Assembly: GCA_902603055.1 (NCBI GenBank)
Contig: CACKTD010000002.1
Span: forward strand, 62,001 to 126,000
DNA from: Coxiellaceae bacterium
Lineage (GTDB): Bacteria > Pseudomonadota > Gammaproteobacteria > Comchoanobacterales > Comchoanobacteraceae
Reading direction: 5' to 3'
Length of the DNA stretch: 64,000 bases
Shown in pieces: positions 55,605 to 63,403 of the stretch. The notes beneath the pieces were generated by a model. That model saw only the letters and a list, made by a program, of their open reading frames with translations, was not told the origin of the DNA and did not search any database. The first letter of the stretch is position 1, and the number at the start of each line of letters is the position of its first letter. The position numbers were made by a program, and so were the translations under genes.

Positions 55605-56804
55605 ATGCAATATCGGTTTTTTCCATTATTTGATACCCTTGAAAATCATGTCAGTATTAATTCTAATGTAGTATTTACTCTTAAAAAGACTAGTAGTGAA
55701 ATAGCTGATGAATATGAAAAGTTATTTTTATATTTAAAAAACTATGTAGGTTCAGGTGATACATTTAATACATATCGTCGTGAAGTAGAGCGATTTTTTC
55801 ATTGGTCTTGGACAATAAAAAAAATATCAATCTTTAAATTGACTCCTCTCGATATCGGTGATTATATTAAATTCTGTAGAACGCCACCTGCTAGCTGGTG
55901 TATGCCTAAACAATTGAAGCGGTTCATCCTAAAAGATGGTATTAGATGCCCTAACTCAATGTGGAAGCCTTTCATAACAGGTTCTTCGTTGAGTGATAAT
56001 TCACTTCAAATTTTATTAGCAGCTTTAGGAACAATGTATACTTACTGTCAACAAGAAGGTTATTTAGAGCGGAACCCAGTACAACTAATGCGTCAGAAAA
56101 CACGTTTAATACGAAAAAAACACACTGTGCGCGTTACACGTAAGCTTACCAAAACCCAATGGAATTTAGTTATAAATACTGCTCATAAATTAGCAAATCA
56201 AAACAAAAAATATGAGCGTCATTTATTTTTATTATCAGCTTTCTTTTTAATGGGAGTTCGTATTTCTGAGTTATCTGTAACATCAAAACACGCACCCTTA
56301 ATGCAACATTTCTTCAAAGACCAACATGATTGCGTATGGTTTTCAACTGTTGGTAAGGGCTATAAATATAGAGAGATTGCTGTTTGTGATGCCATGTTGG
56401 ATGCATTGTATCGATATAGAAATTCTCTTGGCCTTAACAGATTTCCTAATATTACAGAAAGCACACCATTATTCCCAAAAATCAAAGGTCATGGAGGTTT
56501 GGGAGTAAGAGCAATTCGTTATCTTGTACAAGAAATTTTTGATTATGTAATTGCACAGCTGCAGGCTGATCAATTATTTGACGATGCAAGTATTTTAAAA
56601 GAAGCAACAGTCCACTGGTTAAGGCACACCTCAATATCTTTAGATGTTGAGCACCGTCCCCGTGAACACGTTAGGGATGATGCAGGTCATGAAAGTGTTG
56701 TAATAACAGATCGATACATTGATGTTGATCGTGCTGCACGTCATGCTTCTTCTCAATCTAAGCAACTTTTCTATAGCGAAGATGAAAAAAAAGCCAATGA
56801 ATGA
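55605..56804 (+). CDS. Tyrosine recombinase (site-specific integrase)
   Basis: The 399-residue protein has an N-terminal SAM-like/core-binding region (about 30-160) and a catalytic domain. The catalytic set is Arg219 in GVRISELS, His337 and Arg340 in HWLRHT, His362 in AGHES and Tyr371 in TDRYIDVD, so it should be active. It lies between two tRNA-Ser genes, which makes it a candidate mobile-element integrase, but no other phage or conjugation gene is visible in the interval. A terminator overlaps its stop codon. Confidence 0.9.
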   Translation: MQYRFFPLFDTLENHVSINSNVVFTLKKTSSEIADEYEKLFLYLKNYVGSGDTFNTYRREVERFFHWSWTIKKISIFKLTPLDIGDYIKFCRTPPASWCMPKQLKRFILKDGIRCPNSMWKPFITGSSLSDNSLQILLAALGTMYTYCQQEGYLERNPVQLMRQKTRLIRKKHTVRVTRKLTKTQWNLVINTAHKLANQNKKYERHLFLLSAFFLMGVRISELSVTSKHAPLMQHFFKDQHDCVWFSTVGKGYKYREIAVCDAMLDALYRYRNSLGLNRFPNITESTPLFPKIKGHGGLGVRAIRYLVQEIFDYVIAQLQADQLFDDASILKEATVHWLRHTSISLDVEHRPREHVRDDAGHESVVITDRYIDVDRAARHASSQSKQLFYSEDEKKANE

Positions 56805-56816
56805 CATTGGCTTTTT
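56788..56816. terminator. Bidirectional Rho-independent terminator
   Basis: A 12-bp perfect stem (56788-56799 with 56805-56816) around loop AATGA has an A-rich 5' flank and a T-rich 3' side, so it can terminate transcription from both sides. It lies between the convergent integrase and BI-1 genes and overlaps the integrase stop codon. It is the only clear intrinsic terminator I see in the window. Confidence 0.85.
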
Positions 56817-56833
56817 CTAAAAGAAACAAACAA

Positions 56834-57508
56834 TTAATCCCTATTTCCACCAAAGAAGGCTAGAATACGGAGTAAGCTTAAGAATAAGTTGAATACTGCA
56901 ACAAATATGGACATTGTAGCGATGATGTAATTTCTTTCGCCACCATGAACAATTGCAGAGGTATGGTATAAAATAAGACCTGAAGAAATCAGTGCAAATG
57001 CTCCTGAAACCATAATACTTAAGATGGGCATATTAAAGATAATTGCTCCAATTCCAGCTAAAAATGCAACTAAAATTGCAGTAAATAATATACCGCCCAT
57101 ATACGAATAGTCTTTTTGGTGCGTTATGACGTAGGTCGATAATGCCAAAAATATCACACCTGTTGCGCCTAATGCCGTGAAAACAATTTCAGAGCCATTA
57201 GAGTACACTGCCATATATAAGGTTAGGATTGGTCCAATTGTATAGCCCAGAAATCCAGTAAATGCTAAGATCATTGGGATACCCCATGCTGATCTTGATG
57301 TAGCTATTACACCGTATTGCAGTCCAAATAGCATTAAAATAAATAATAGGGGATTGATGGGTTGTGCACCCGTCGACATACTAAATAGTGCCATCATACT
57401 TGAAAAGCAGAATGTAATTCCAAGAAGCCAGTAAGTGTTTTTAAGTACGGCGTTTTCTGCCATAACTCTTTGTTCAGTACGAACAGCAGTATTCATACGA
57501 TGGTTCAT
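56834..57508 (-). CDS. yccA: Bax inhibitor-1/YccA family membrane protein
   Basis: BI-1 family proteins are seven-helix membrane proteins; E. coli YccA interacts with FtsH and modulates membrane protein proteolysis, and others are proton-sensitive calcium channels. The 224 residues show seven hydrophobic segments and the C-terminal SIFVAVFNLFLSLLRILAFFGGNRD typical of the family. A good Shine-Dalgarno (AAGGAG) and a TATAAT promoter lie upstream. Whether the function matches YccA or the Bax inhibitor branch cannot be told. Confidence 0.92.
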   Translation of the reverse strand: MNHRMNTAVRTEQRVMAENAVLKNTYWLLGITFCFSSMMALFSMSTGAQPINPLLFILMLFGLQYGVIATSRSAWGIPMILAFTGFLGYTIGPILTLYMAVYSNGSEIVFTALGATGVIFLALSTYVITHQKDYSYMGGILFTAILVAFLAGIGAIIFNMPILSIMVSGAFALISSGLILYHTSAIVHGGERNYIIATMSIFVAVFNLFLSLLRILAFFGGNRD

Positions 57509-57532
57509 TTATATCTCCTTATTAATAATATC

Positions 57533-57538
57533 ATTATA
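57533..57538 (-). promoter_or_regulatory. -10 box of the BI-1 gene
   Basis: A perfect TATAAT on the minus strand, with TTGCGT as a weak -35 16 bases upstream, lies about 25 bases before the BI-1 start, which has a proper Shine-Dalgarno. Confidence 0.5.
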
Positions 57539-57574
57539 ACATATATAAAAAGTTACGCAAAAGAGCATTTTTAA

Positions 57575-57603
57575 TTGTGTATTTTCATTTATTAGTATAT
57601 GAT
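57575..57603 (+). promoter_or_regulatory. Promoter of tRNA-Ser (TGA)
   Basis: TTGTGT at 57575-57580 and TATGAT at 57598-57603 are 17 bases apart, predicting a start near 57610, about 17 bases before the mature tRNA. uvrY and uvrC may be co-transcribed downstream. Confidence 0.5.
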
Positions 57604-57626
57604 TTAAAAAAGTTAAGAGGGCATTT

Positions 57627-57716
57627 GGAGAGATGGCTGAGCGGTCGAAAGCGGCGGTCTTGAAAACCGTTAAGGGGGCAACTCCTTCCAGGGTTCGAAT
57701 CCCTGTCTCTCCGCCA
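57627..57716 (+). tRNA. tRNA-Ser (TGA)
   Basis: Acceptor GGAGAGA/TCTCTCC, anticodon TGA in loop CTTGAAA, a long variable arm, T-arm with AGGG-TTCGAAT-CCCT and encoded CCA. The 3' 26 bases differ from tRNA-Ser (GCT) at only one position. Confidence 0.96.
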
Positions 57717-57734
57717 ATAAAATGAGGTGATATT

Positions 57735-58379
57735 TTGATTAAAGTTGTTATTGTAGATGACCATGATCTAGTTAGAACAGGTATAAGAAAGTTATTAAAT
57801 GATGCTCAAGGGATTAGAGTGGTCGGAGAAGCATCTTGCGGTGAGTCTGCAGTAACAGTGACTAGAGAAAAGGATCCTGATATTGTCCTGATGGATATCA
57901 AAATGCCAGGTATATCTGGTTTGGAGGCCACTAAAAAGTTATTGAGATCATTTCCGGATCTAAAAGTAATTGCATTAACTATTTGTGATGATGATTTATT
58001 TCCTTCAAGAATCCTTCAAGCAGGTGCATATGGTTACTTAACGAAAGGTGCAAAGGTTGTTGAGATGGTGAAAGCAATTAGGTCAGTATATGCTGGACAA
58101 CGTTATATTCATCCTCATATTGCAAGTCAAATGGCCTTGAAGTTAATTTCTGACACAAATGAATCACCATTTGACCAATTATCTGAAAGAGAGCTACAAG
58201 TAACCTTAATGATTGTCAATGGACTTAAAGTTCAGGAGATATCCTCCAAACTATGTCTTAGTCCCAAAACAGTAAATAGCTATCGATATCGTATTTTTGA
58301 AAAACTTGATATTAAAAATGATGTTGAATTAACACATTTAGCTTATAGACATAAATTAGTTGATCAAATTAGGGAATAA
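57735..58379 (+). CDS. uvrY: Two-component response regulator UvrY/GacA
   Basis: UvrY/GacA is activated by a BarA/GacS kinase and turns on small RNAs that antagonise CsrA. The 214 residues have a receiver domain with the phosphorylation site Asp54 (IVLMDIKMPG) and a LuxR-type helix-turn-helix (about 145-205, with LSERELQVTLMIVNGLKVQEI). It starts at a TTG with GAGGTGA five bases upstream. The order uvrY-uvrC-pgsA matches E. coli. No CsrB-like RNA gene or cognate kinase is in the window. Confidence 0.95.
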   Translation: MIKVVIVDDHDLVRTGIRKLLNDAQGIRVVGEASCGESAVTVTREKDPDIVLMDIKMPGISGLEATKKLLRSFPDLKVIALTICDDDLFPSRILQAGAYGYLTKGAKVVEMVKAIRSVYAGQRYIHPHIASQMALKLISDTNESPFDQLSERELQVTLMIVNGLKVQEISSKLCLSPKTVNSYRYRIFEKLDIKNDVELTHLAYRHKLVDQIRE

Positions 58380-58384
58380 ATCGG

Positions 58385-60190
58385 CTGAGTAGTTATCCTT
58401 TTGATACAAAATCTCTAGAAGTAATCGTAGATTTACCTGGTATTTATCGTTTCCTCGATAATGCTGGACAAACAATATACGTCGGTAAAGCAAAGAACCT
58501 AAACAAAAGAATCCGTTCATATTTTACCAAACCACCTTCTCATCCAAAAATTAAATTAATACAGCAAAAAGCTGAATCCATAACTGTTTCCATTACTCGG
58601 AGTGAACACGAGGCTTTTATACTTGAGAATCAGCTCATTAAAAAGTATCAGCCAGTTTATAATGTTCTTTTAAAAGATGATAAATCTTATCCATATATTG
58701 CAATTTCTAAACATACGTACCCACGTATATTTAGTTTTAGGGGAAAAGTAAAAAAAGCACATCAATATGGTCCATATACTAATTTAGTTGCTGTCAGAAT
58801 GACTGTAGATTATTTGCAAAAATTATTTAAATTAAGGACATGTCGGGATTCTTTTTTTAAAAATAGAACGAAGCCTTGTCTTCAATATCAGATAAATAGA
58901 TGTTCAGCACCCTGCGTTAGTTATATAGATAAAGTAACTTATCAGGAAAAAGTAAAGATGGCTCAAAAGTTTCTGAAGGGAGAAGATTCATCCATTGCAA
59001 AAAATATTACAATGGAAATGCAAAGTGCAGCTCAAGAAAAAAAATATGAACTTGCTGCTAAATATCGAGATCAACTTAAATTACTTGAACATATAAGATC
59101 ACAAAATAAAATTCAGCCAACAGAAATCACCGATTACTTTGGTGTTTCAGTTGGACCACACTATTTATGTATCTATCAAATATCAACATGTGGCGGTTTA
59201 ACTAGTGAAGCAAAACCTTTTTTCTATGAATTTGATCCCCATGTTCCAATAGAAGATATTATGTCTCAATTTTTATGGCAATATTATCAATTTAATTTCC
59301 CCGATAATATTAAAACATTAAAATGTTTGGTATCGGATGATATAAAAATCCCCCCCCATTTTTTTGACACTATCAAGCAAGAATTGGGACAGACCGTAAA
59401 GTATCTTCACAAGCCTAAGTTAGAGGATAAGGATTTACTTTCCCTTTCTGAATCAAATGCAAAGTTGAGTCTCAGAAATCATACAATGCAGTCTGCTAAT
59501 ATGCTTAATTTTTTGAAATCTTTGAGTGATGATATTAGTTTTGAGAATAATCATTATGAATGTTATGACATTTCACATCAGTATGGAGAATATACCAGTG
59601 CTAGTTGCATTGTTTTTAATGATTATGGTCCATTAAAAAGCGAATATCGAAGATATAAAATTAAGTTGTCTAAATCCCGTGATGATTATGAAGCTATCTA
59701 TCAATTTATTAAAAGACGATTTTCTAAAGAAAGGCCACTGCCACAACTTTTAATTATAGATGGCGGTAAAGGACAGATTAGTTCAGTAGTAAAGGCATTG
59801 GATGAGATCAATCGAGTGAATTTTATTATTCTAGGTATTGCAAAGGGGCCATCAAGAAAAGTTGGATTTGAGCAATACTTTGTATCACAGGGTGCAGAGA
59901 CTAATCTCATAGAGCCTAGTCATGAAGTAAAACAGTTCTTATCGTACATGCGAGATGAGGCGCATCGTTTTGCAATTTCTCATTCAAGGCTTCAACTTAA
60001 AAAAGACCGTTCTCTTTCTAAATTGGAACAGATTCCAGGCGTTGGTGTAATGAAAAGAAGGCAACTTTTATCAGCTTTAGGTGGTTGGCAAGAAATTTAT
60101 CAAGCATCAGAGGATAAGTTAGCCTCAATACCTCAAATTGGTCCTAAACTTGCAAAAAAGATTTATGAATTCTTACACCAAGTTGATTAA
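58385..60190 (+). CDS. uvrC: UvrABC system protein C (apparent CTG start)
   Basis: UvrC makes both incisions in nucleotide excision repair. A reading from the ATG at 58799 misses the first 138 residues. The frame is open upstream to a TAG at 58370, and these codons encode the GIY-YIG nuclease (DLPGIYRFLDNAGQTIYVGK, then KNLNKRIRSYF). No ATG, GTG or TTG exists between the TAG and the homologous region; CTG at 58385, nine bases after AGGGA, is the best start, giving 601 residues (E. coli 610). The UVR motif (about 200-235), the endonuclease domain, and the C-terminal helix-hairpin-helix pair (IPGVGVMKRR and IPQIGPKLAKK) follow. It begins six bases after uvrY. Confidence 0.93.
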   Translation: MSSYPFDTKSLEVIVDLPGIYRFLDNAGQTIYVGKAKNLNKRIRSYFTKPPSHPKIKLIQQKAESITVSITRSEHEAFILENQLIKKYQPVYNVLLKDDKSYPYIAISKHTYPRIFSFRGKVKKAHQYGPYTNLVAVRMTVDYLQKLFKLRTCRDSFFKNRTKPCLQYQINRCSAPCVSYIDKVTYQEKVKMAQKFLKGEDSSIAKNITMEMQSAAQEKKYELAAKYRDQLKLLEHIRSQNKIQPTEITDYFGVSVGPHYLCIYQISTCGGLTSEAKPFFYEFDPHVPIEDIMSQFLWQYYQFNFPDNIKTLKCLVSDDIKIPPHFFDTIKQELGQTVKYLHKPKLEDKDLLSLSESNAKLSLRNHTMQSANMLNFLKSLSDDISFENNHYECYDISHQYGEYTSASCIVFNDYGPLKSEYRRYKIKLSKSRDDYEAIYQFIKRRFSKERPLPQLLIIDGGKGQISSVVKALDEINRVNFIILGIAKGPSRKVGFEQYFVSQGAETNLIEPSHEVKQFLSYMRDEAHRFAISHSRLQLKKDRSLSKLEQIPGVGVMKRRQLLSALGGWQEIYQASEDKLASIPQIGPKLAKKIYEFLHQVD

Positions 60191-60217
60191 TACAGTAACT
60201 GCTGTAGGATAATATTT

Positions 60218-60781
60218 ATGAACTTACCTAACTTAATGACGATCTCTAGATTACTTATTATTCCATTTATTGTTATTTATTTTGAATTCAACTTATGGCA
60301 GCCGAATCAAATAGCCTTAATTTTATTTATAATTGCTGCATTTACTGATTTGTTGGATGGTTATCTTGCACGCGCATGGGATCAGAAAACAATGATTGGA
60401 GAGATATTAGATCCTATTGCAGATAAAGCACTTGTGGTTGTAACCATAATATTAATTGTGCATCGATATCAAAATACATTCCTTACCTTAATTTCAATAA
60501 TCATCATGTTGCGCGAAATTGTTGTATCTGGTCTTCGGGAATCTACAGCAGTTATTTTTCGTGAAAAGACATTGAAAGTTAGTATATTGGGTAAAATAAA
60601 GACTGTTTTACAGTTCTTTGGAATCGGGTTTTTATTATATTATTCCTATTCTCAACCTTTATGGATACTCGCTTTTGGAACTTTCTTATATTTAATAGCA
60701 GCATTAATGGGTGTCTGTTCTGCATTAGGTTATTTTTTTCAAGTTAAAAAATTATTAGTACGATTAGACACCCCCTCATAA
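60218..60781 (+). CDS. pgsA: CDP-diacylglycerol-glycerol-3-phosphate phosphatidyltransferase
   Basis: PgsA makes phosphatidylglycerol phosphate, the first committed step to phosphatidylglycerol and cardiolipin. The 187 residues have about five membrane helices and the CDP-alcohol phosphatidyltransferase motif D-x2-D-G-x2-A-R-x8-G-x3-D-x3-D in DLLDGYLARAW...GEILDPIADK. It follows uvrC by 27 bases, as in E. coli. Confidence 0.97.
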   Translation: MNLPNLMTISRLLIIPFIVIYFEFNLWQPNQIALILFIIAAFTDLLDGYLARAWDQKTMIGEILDPIADKALVVVTIILIVHRYQNTFLTLISIIIMLREIVVSGLRESTAVIFREKTLKVSILGKIKTVLQFFGIGFLLYYSYSQPLWILAFGTFLYLIAALMGVCSALGYFFQVKKLLVRLDTPS

Positions 60782-60815
60782 TTAAGTATTCATATTTCAA
60801 AAATATAATATATTA

Positions 60816-62090
60816 TTAGAGTTCTAATTTGTCGAACTCTACTTCATAGAGTATGGATGGTAGATTAAAATCGTAGTCCTGTGTAGATTGATTGGCCACA
60901 CCCAAAATAGATTGGTTGTCTTTATTGTTCCATACAAAAATATTAGTTGAAGCTGAGCTTGGAAAATATGTAATAAATCTTAATTGTCCATTCTTAAATT
61001 TGTAAATACTAGATCGATTCATAATAGTCGGTTCATCTCTTGACCCACTGATGTAATGAGATACCAATACCCATGTTCCTTGTTCATTTTGGTAAATAGC
61101 CACTCCATGTGCTCCATGGATTTTATTGTCTAAGTTTTGAATCTGTGTAAATTTATTGTTTTTCCATTTATATAGTACAACACCATTCCTTAAATTTGTA
61201 ATGATTAAATATATGTTATTTTTAATTGTGAACATTGCAAATTCTCGATCATTTTTTTGTTGATCAATATCTTGGTAATGGATAAACTTATCGTTTTTCC
61301 AAATATATAGAGATGTATTTTTTTCTGCATCGACCAAACCAAGAAATGTAATATCATTGATATTTAAAAATTGAACGTGGTAACCAAAATAGGTTGGAAT
61401 CTCCTGAATCTCAACAAATTTTTGAGACTTTTTGTCTAATTTATATATGACTGAATTATTTGTAGAGCTTTTCCCATTTTCTTTAGTTTCTGCGCCTGTA
61501 CTAAAGACTAAATATAAATTATTATCAATTTCTTTTATGTCACAACCTTTACTGGCATTTAACTTAAACGATTGAAATAATTTAAATCGATCCCCATCCC
61601 ATATGAATACATTTGATTTTGTATTATTAGTCATATTTGGATAAATTCCCTGACCAACAGATGCTACGGCTAGATAACTTTGTTTTTGATGAGAATAAAA
61701 TTTTACATATTCTGATCCTTTTGTATTTAATGTTTGAATTAAAACATAGGTATCATCTATTTTTTGATAAATTTGTGTTCCAGCATGGTCACGGTCACCT
61801 GCATATAAATCCTTATTTTTTACGTTTTTTATATTTACAGCTAATTGAGGTATCGCAATAAACTCCTTATCATCTATCCTAAAATATTGAACTTGTCGAG
61901 CTCCTGAGGACTCTAATTCTTGAACTTTAATCATCCCATAAGGCTCACTAATAGTTTCGTTAACATTCAAAAGTGAGTTTGGAGAACTAGTATCTGCACT
62001 TAGGTAATTAGAGCGTAAAAAAGTTAGTCCAAAAATAAGTATAAATAGAGTTAATATATATCCTAGTAACGTTGATAAATACTTTATCAT
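60816..62090 (-). CDS. Membrane-anchored seven-repeat EAR/EPTP-like beta-propeller protein
   Basis: The 424-residue protein has an N-terminal membrane anchor or uncleaved signal (about 6-26), a linker, and seven repeats (about 55-121, 122-176, 177-231, 232-275, 276-320, 321-376, 377-424). Each has a YLAV-like strand, a Y/I-x-W/Y-x-x-x-x-F (IWDGDRFKLFQ, IWKNDKFIHYQ, YKWKNNKFTQIQ) and an ending QxL/I. This is the EAR/EPTP repeat pattern known from LGI and related eukaryotic and some bacterial surface proteins; seven repeats would close a seven-bladed propeller. I infer an extracytoplasmic binding role. GGAG is presented in a hairpin loop just before the ATG. It is convergent with pgsA. Confidence 0.75.
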   Translation of the reverse strand: MIKYLSTLLGYILTLFILIFGLTFLRSNYLSADTSSPNSLLNVNETISEPYGMIKVQELESSGARQVQYFRIDDKEFIAIPQLAVNIKNVKNKDLYAGDRDHAGTQIYQKIDDTYVLIQTLNTKGSEYVKFYSHQKQSYLAVASVGQGIYPNMTNNTKSNVFIWDGDRFKLFQSFKLNASKGCDIKEIDNNLYLVFSTGAETKENGKSSTNNSVIYKLDKKSQKFVEIQEIPTYFGYHVQFLNINDITFLGLVDAEKNTSLYIWKNDKFIHYQDIDQQKNDREFAMFTIKNNIYLIITNLRNGVVLYKWKNNKFTQIQNLDNKIHGAHGVAIYQNEQGTWVLVSHYISGSRDEPTIMNRSSIYKFKNGQLRFITYFPSSASTNIFVWNNKDNQSILGVANQSTQDYDFNLPSILYEVEFDKLEL

Positions 62091-62110
62091 GCAACATCTC
62101 CATATGTTGC
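62091..62110 (-). promoter_or_regulatory. CsrA-type hairpin over the Shine-Dalgarno of the propeller gene
   Basis: On the minus strand GCAACAT pairs perfectly with ATGTTGC, enclosing loop ATGGAG. The loop GGAG is the ribosome binding site, seven bases before the ATG at 62090, which follows the stem directly. A GGA in a hairpin loop over the Shine-Dalgarno is the standard form of a CsrA binding site. Binding is inferred, not shown. Confidence 0.6.
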
Positions 62111-62182
62111 CCTAATTATAGATTATAAATTTAATTGCATCATGAAATGATATTAAAATTTAAATAATAATCCCACTGAAGT

Positions 62183-63394
62183 TTATATTTTAGGAGCTGG
62201 ATTTCCTTGTTTAAACTGTTCTTCAATTTGCGCTAATTCCTCTTCAAATTGAATATTAATGTCTGATATCAATTTTTCTCCATCGGCTTTAGAAATTTCA
62301 CCAGCTTTTATTTTATTTTGTATTTTATTTCGTTCGTCTATGTGACGAATGTTTGCTTTAATGGTAAGCGGGGCTTTACTATTTTTCCAGGCTTGATCCT
62401 TGGCCCAAAATTCCTTATCCCTGATCTCATATTCCTTACTCCTGATCTCATATTCCTTATCCCTGATCTCATATTCCATACGCCTGATCTCATATTCCTT
62501 ACTCCTGATCTTATATTCGTCTGATCTTTTCTTCCTCCTGGCCATAGTCGCCTTCTTCTCTTTTTCTTCTTCTATTGATTGATAGTCTTTTATAAGCTTT
62601 TGGCTACTTTTGTAATTATTAGATTCTTCAATTAATTCTGTAAGTTGTGCTTTTGCATCTTTGAGTATAAGGAATCTATGATTTGAATTAGGGTCATTTT
62701 TATCTGGATGGGTATTTAATGCTTCTCTCCTATATAAAGAATCAACAATTTTAATACAGATAGTATCTTTCGTATAATTTTTACTGAGAATCTTTATATA
62801 TTGTTGCATCGAACCTGTTACTGGAACTTCAATTTCATTATCTAACATTGTCTGAGGTTCTATAAGGAGAGTTTTTTCTTCCTTATTAGATTTAGTTGCC
62901 CAATTAAATAATGACCATATACTTACATTATCCTCGTTTGGGGTATCTAATTCCTCTATATAATCGATATCATCAGGCCAATCTAAGCCCTTTGGTTCTT
63001 TGTTTAGAATATAGGCTACACTAGCGGATACAAAAATCATCGTAAAGGCTGATATCTTATTATCCAATAAGGTAGTAATTAAAGGATTATTCATTGAAAC
63101 TCCACGGTCAGAAGTATATTCGGAGGACATTACCCACGATGCATATAGATGAACAAGGCATAAGTTATACCCATAATTGTCAATGTTAAATATTTCATAA
63201 AGAAATCTTAATAGAGGATGTAATTTAGAATGTTCATGAACCTTCAAAAGTAAAGTTCTTAGTTCATTCTTGTTGTTATAAAGGCCCATTACTTCTTTAT
63301 GCAAATTACCATTTTTACTAGGATGATACATCAATCCGATTACAGGGTAGTAACTAAAGTATTCTAATGATTTTTTTTCTTTATACATATCCAT
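62183..63394 (-). CDS. J-domain-like protein with tandem heptad repeats
   Basis: A 403-residue protein. Residues about 195-255 resemble a DnaJ J-domain: a helix, YRREALNTHPDKNDPNSNHR with the HPD tripeptide at 229-231, then FLILKDAKAQLTEL in place of the third helix. After a Lys/Glu-rich linker, residues 292-328 are five tandem heptads of the type E-Y-E-I-R-x-K, then a C-terminal helix with an acidic EEELAQIEEQF segment. HPD stimulates Hsp70 ATPase, so the protein may recruit bacterial or host Hsp70. The acidic block near the end recalls the E-block of Dot/Icm effectors; this is suggestive only. No signal peptide. The upstream coiled-coil gene ends nine bases away. Confidence 0.7.
   Translation of the reverse strand: MDMYKEKKSLEYFSYYPVIGLMYHPSKNGNLHKEVMGLYNNKNELRTLLLKVHEHSKLHPLLRFLYEIFNIDNYGYNLCLVHLYASWVMSSEYTSDRGVSMNNPLITTLLDNKISAFTMIFVSASVAYILNKEPKGLDWPDDIDYIEELDTPNEDNVSIWSLFNWATKSNKEEKTLLIEPQTMLDNEIEVPVTGSMQQYIKILSKNYTKDTICIKIVDSLYRREALNTHPDKNDPNSNHRFLILKDAKAQLTELIEESNNYKSSQKLIKDYQSIEEEKEKKATMARRKKRSDEYKIRSKEYEIRRMEYEIRDKEYEIRSKEYEIRDKEFWAKDQAWKNSKAPLTIKANIRHIDERNKIQNKIKAGEISKADGEKLISDINIQFEEELAQIEEQFKQGNPAPKI
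62411..62521 (-). repeat. 21-bp tandem repeats encoding E-Y-E-I-R-x-K heptads
   Basis: Five consecutive 21-bp units, each with the plus-strand core CTGATCTCATATTCC and a variable remainder, encode heptads EYKIRSK, EYEIRRM, EYEIRDK, EYEIRSK and EYEIRDK. Units differ only at a few positions, so expansion is recent or conserved by selection. Confidence 0.9.
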
Positions 63395-63403
63395 AACACT
63401 ACA

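Noticed and set aside
58799-60190. UvrC starting at the ATG at 58799
   Set aside because: The upstream frame encodes the GIY-YIG domain, so this start would remove an essential domain.
60782-60815. Possible terminator between pgsA and the propeller gene
   Set aside because: Only short AT self-complementarity, no GC stem and no T-run.
62411-62521. CRISPR-like direct repeats
   Set aside because: Units are 21 bp, contiguous without spacers, and in frame within a coding gene.
62318-62582. Plus-strand frames of repeated L-I-F-L-T-P-D and L-I-S-Y-S-L units
   Set aside because: They are the antisense of the heptad repeats in the J-domain-like gene; the repetitiveness comes from the 21-bp repeats, with no ribosome binding site.
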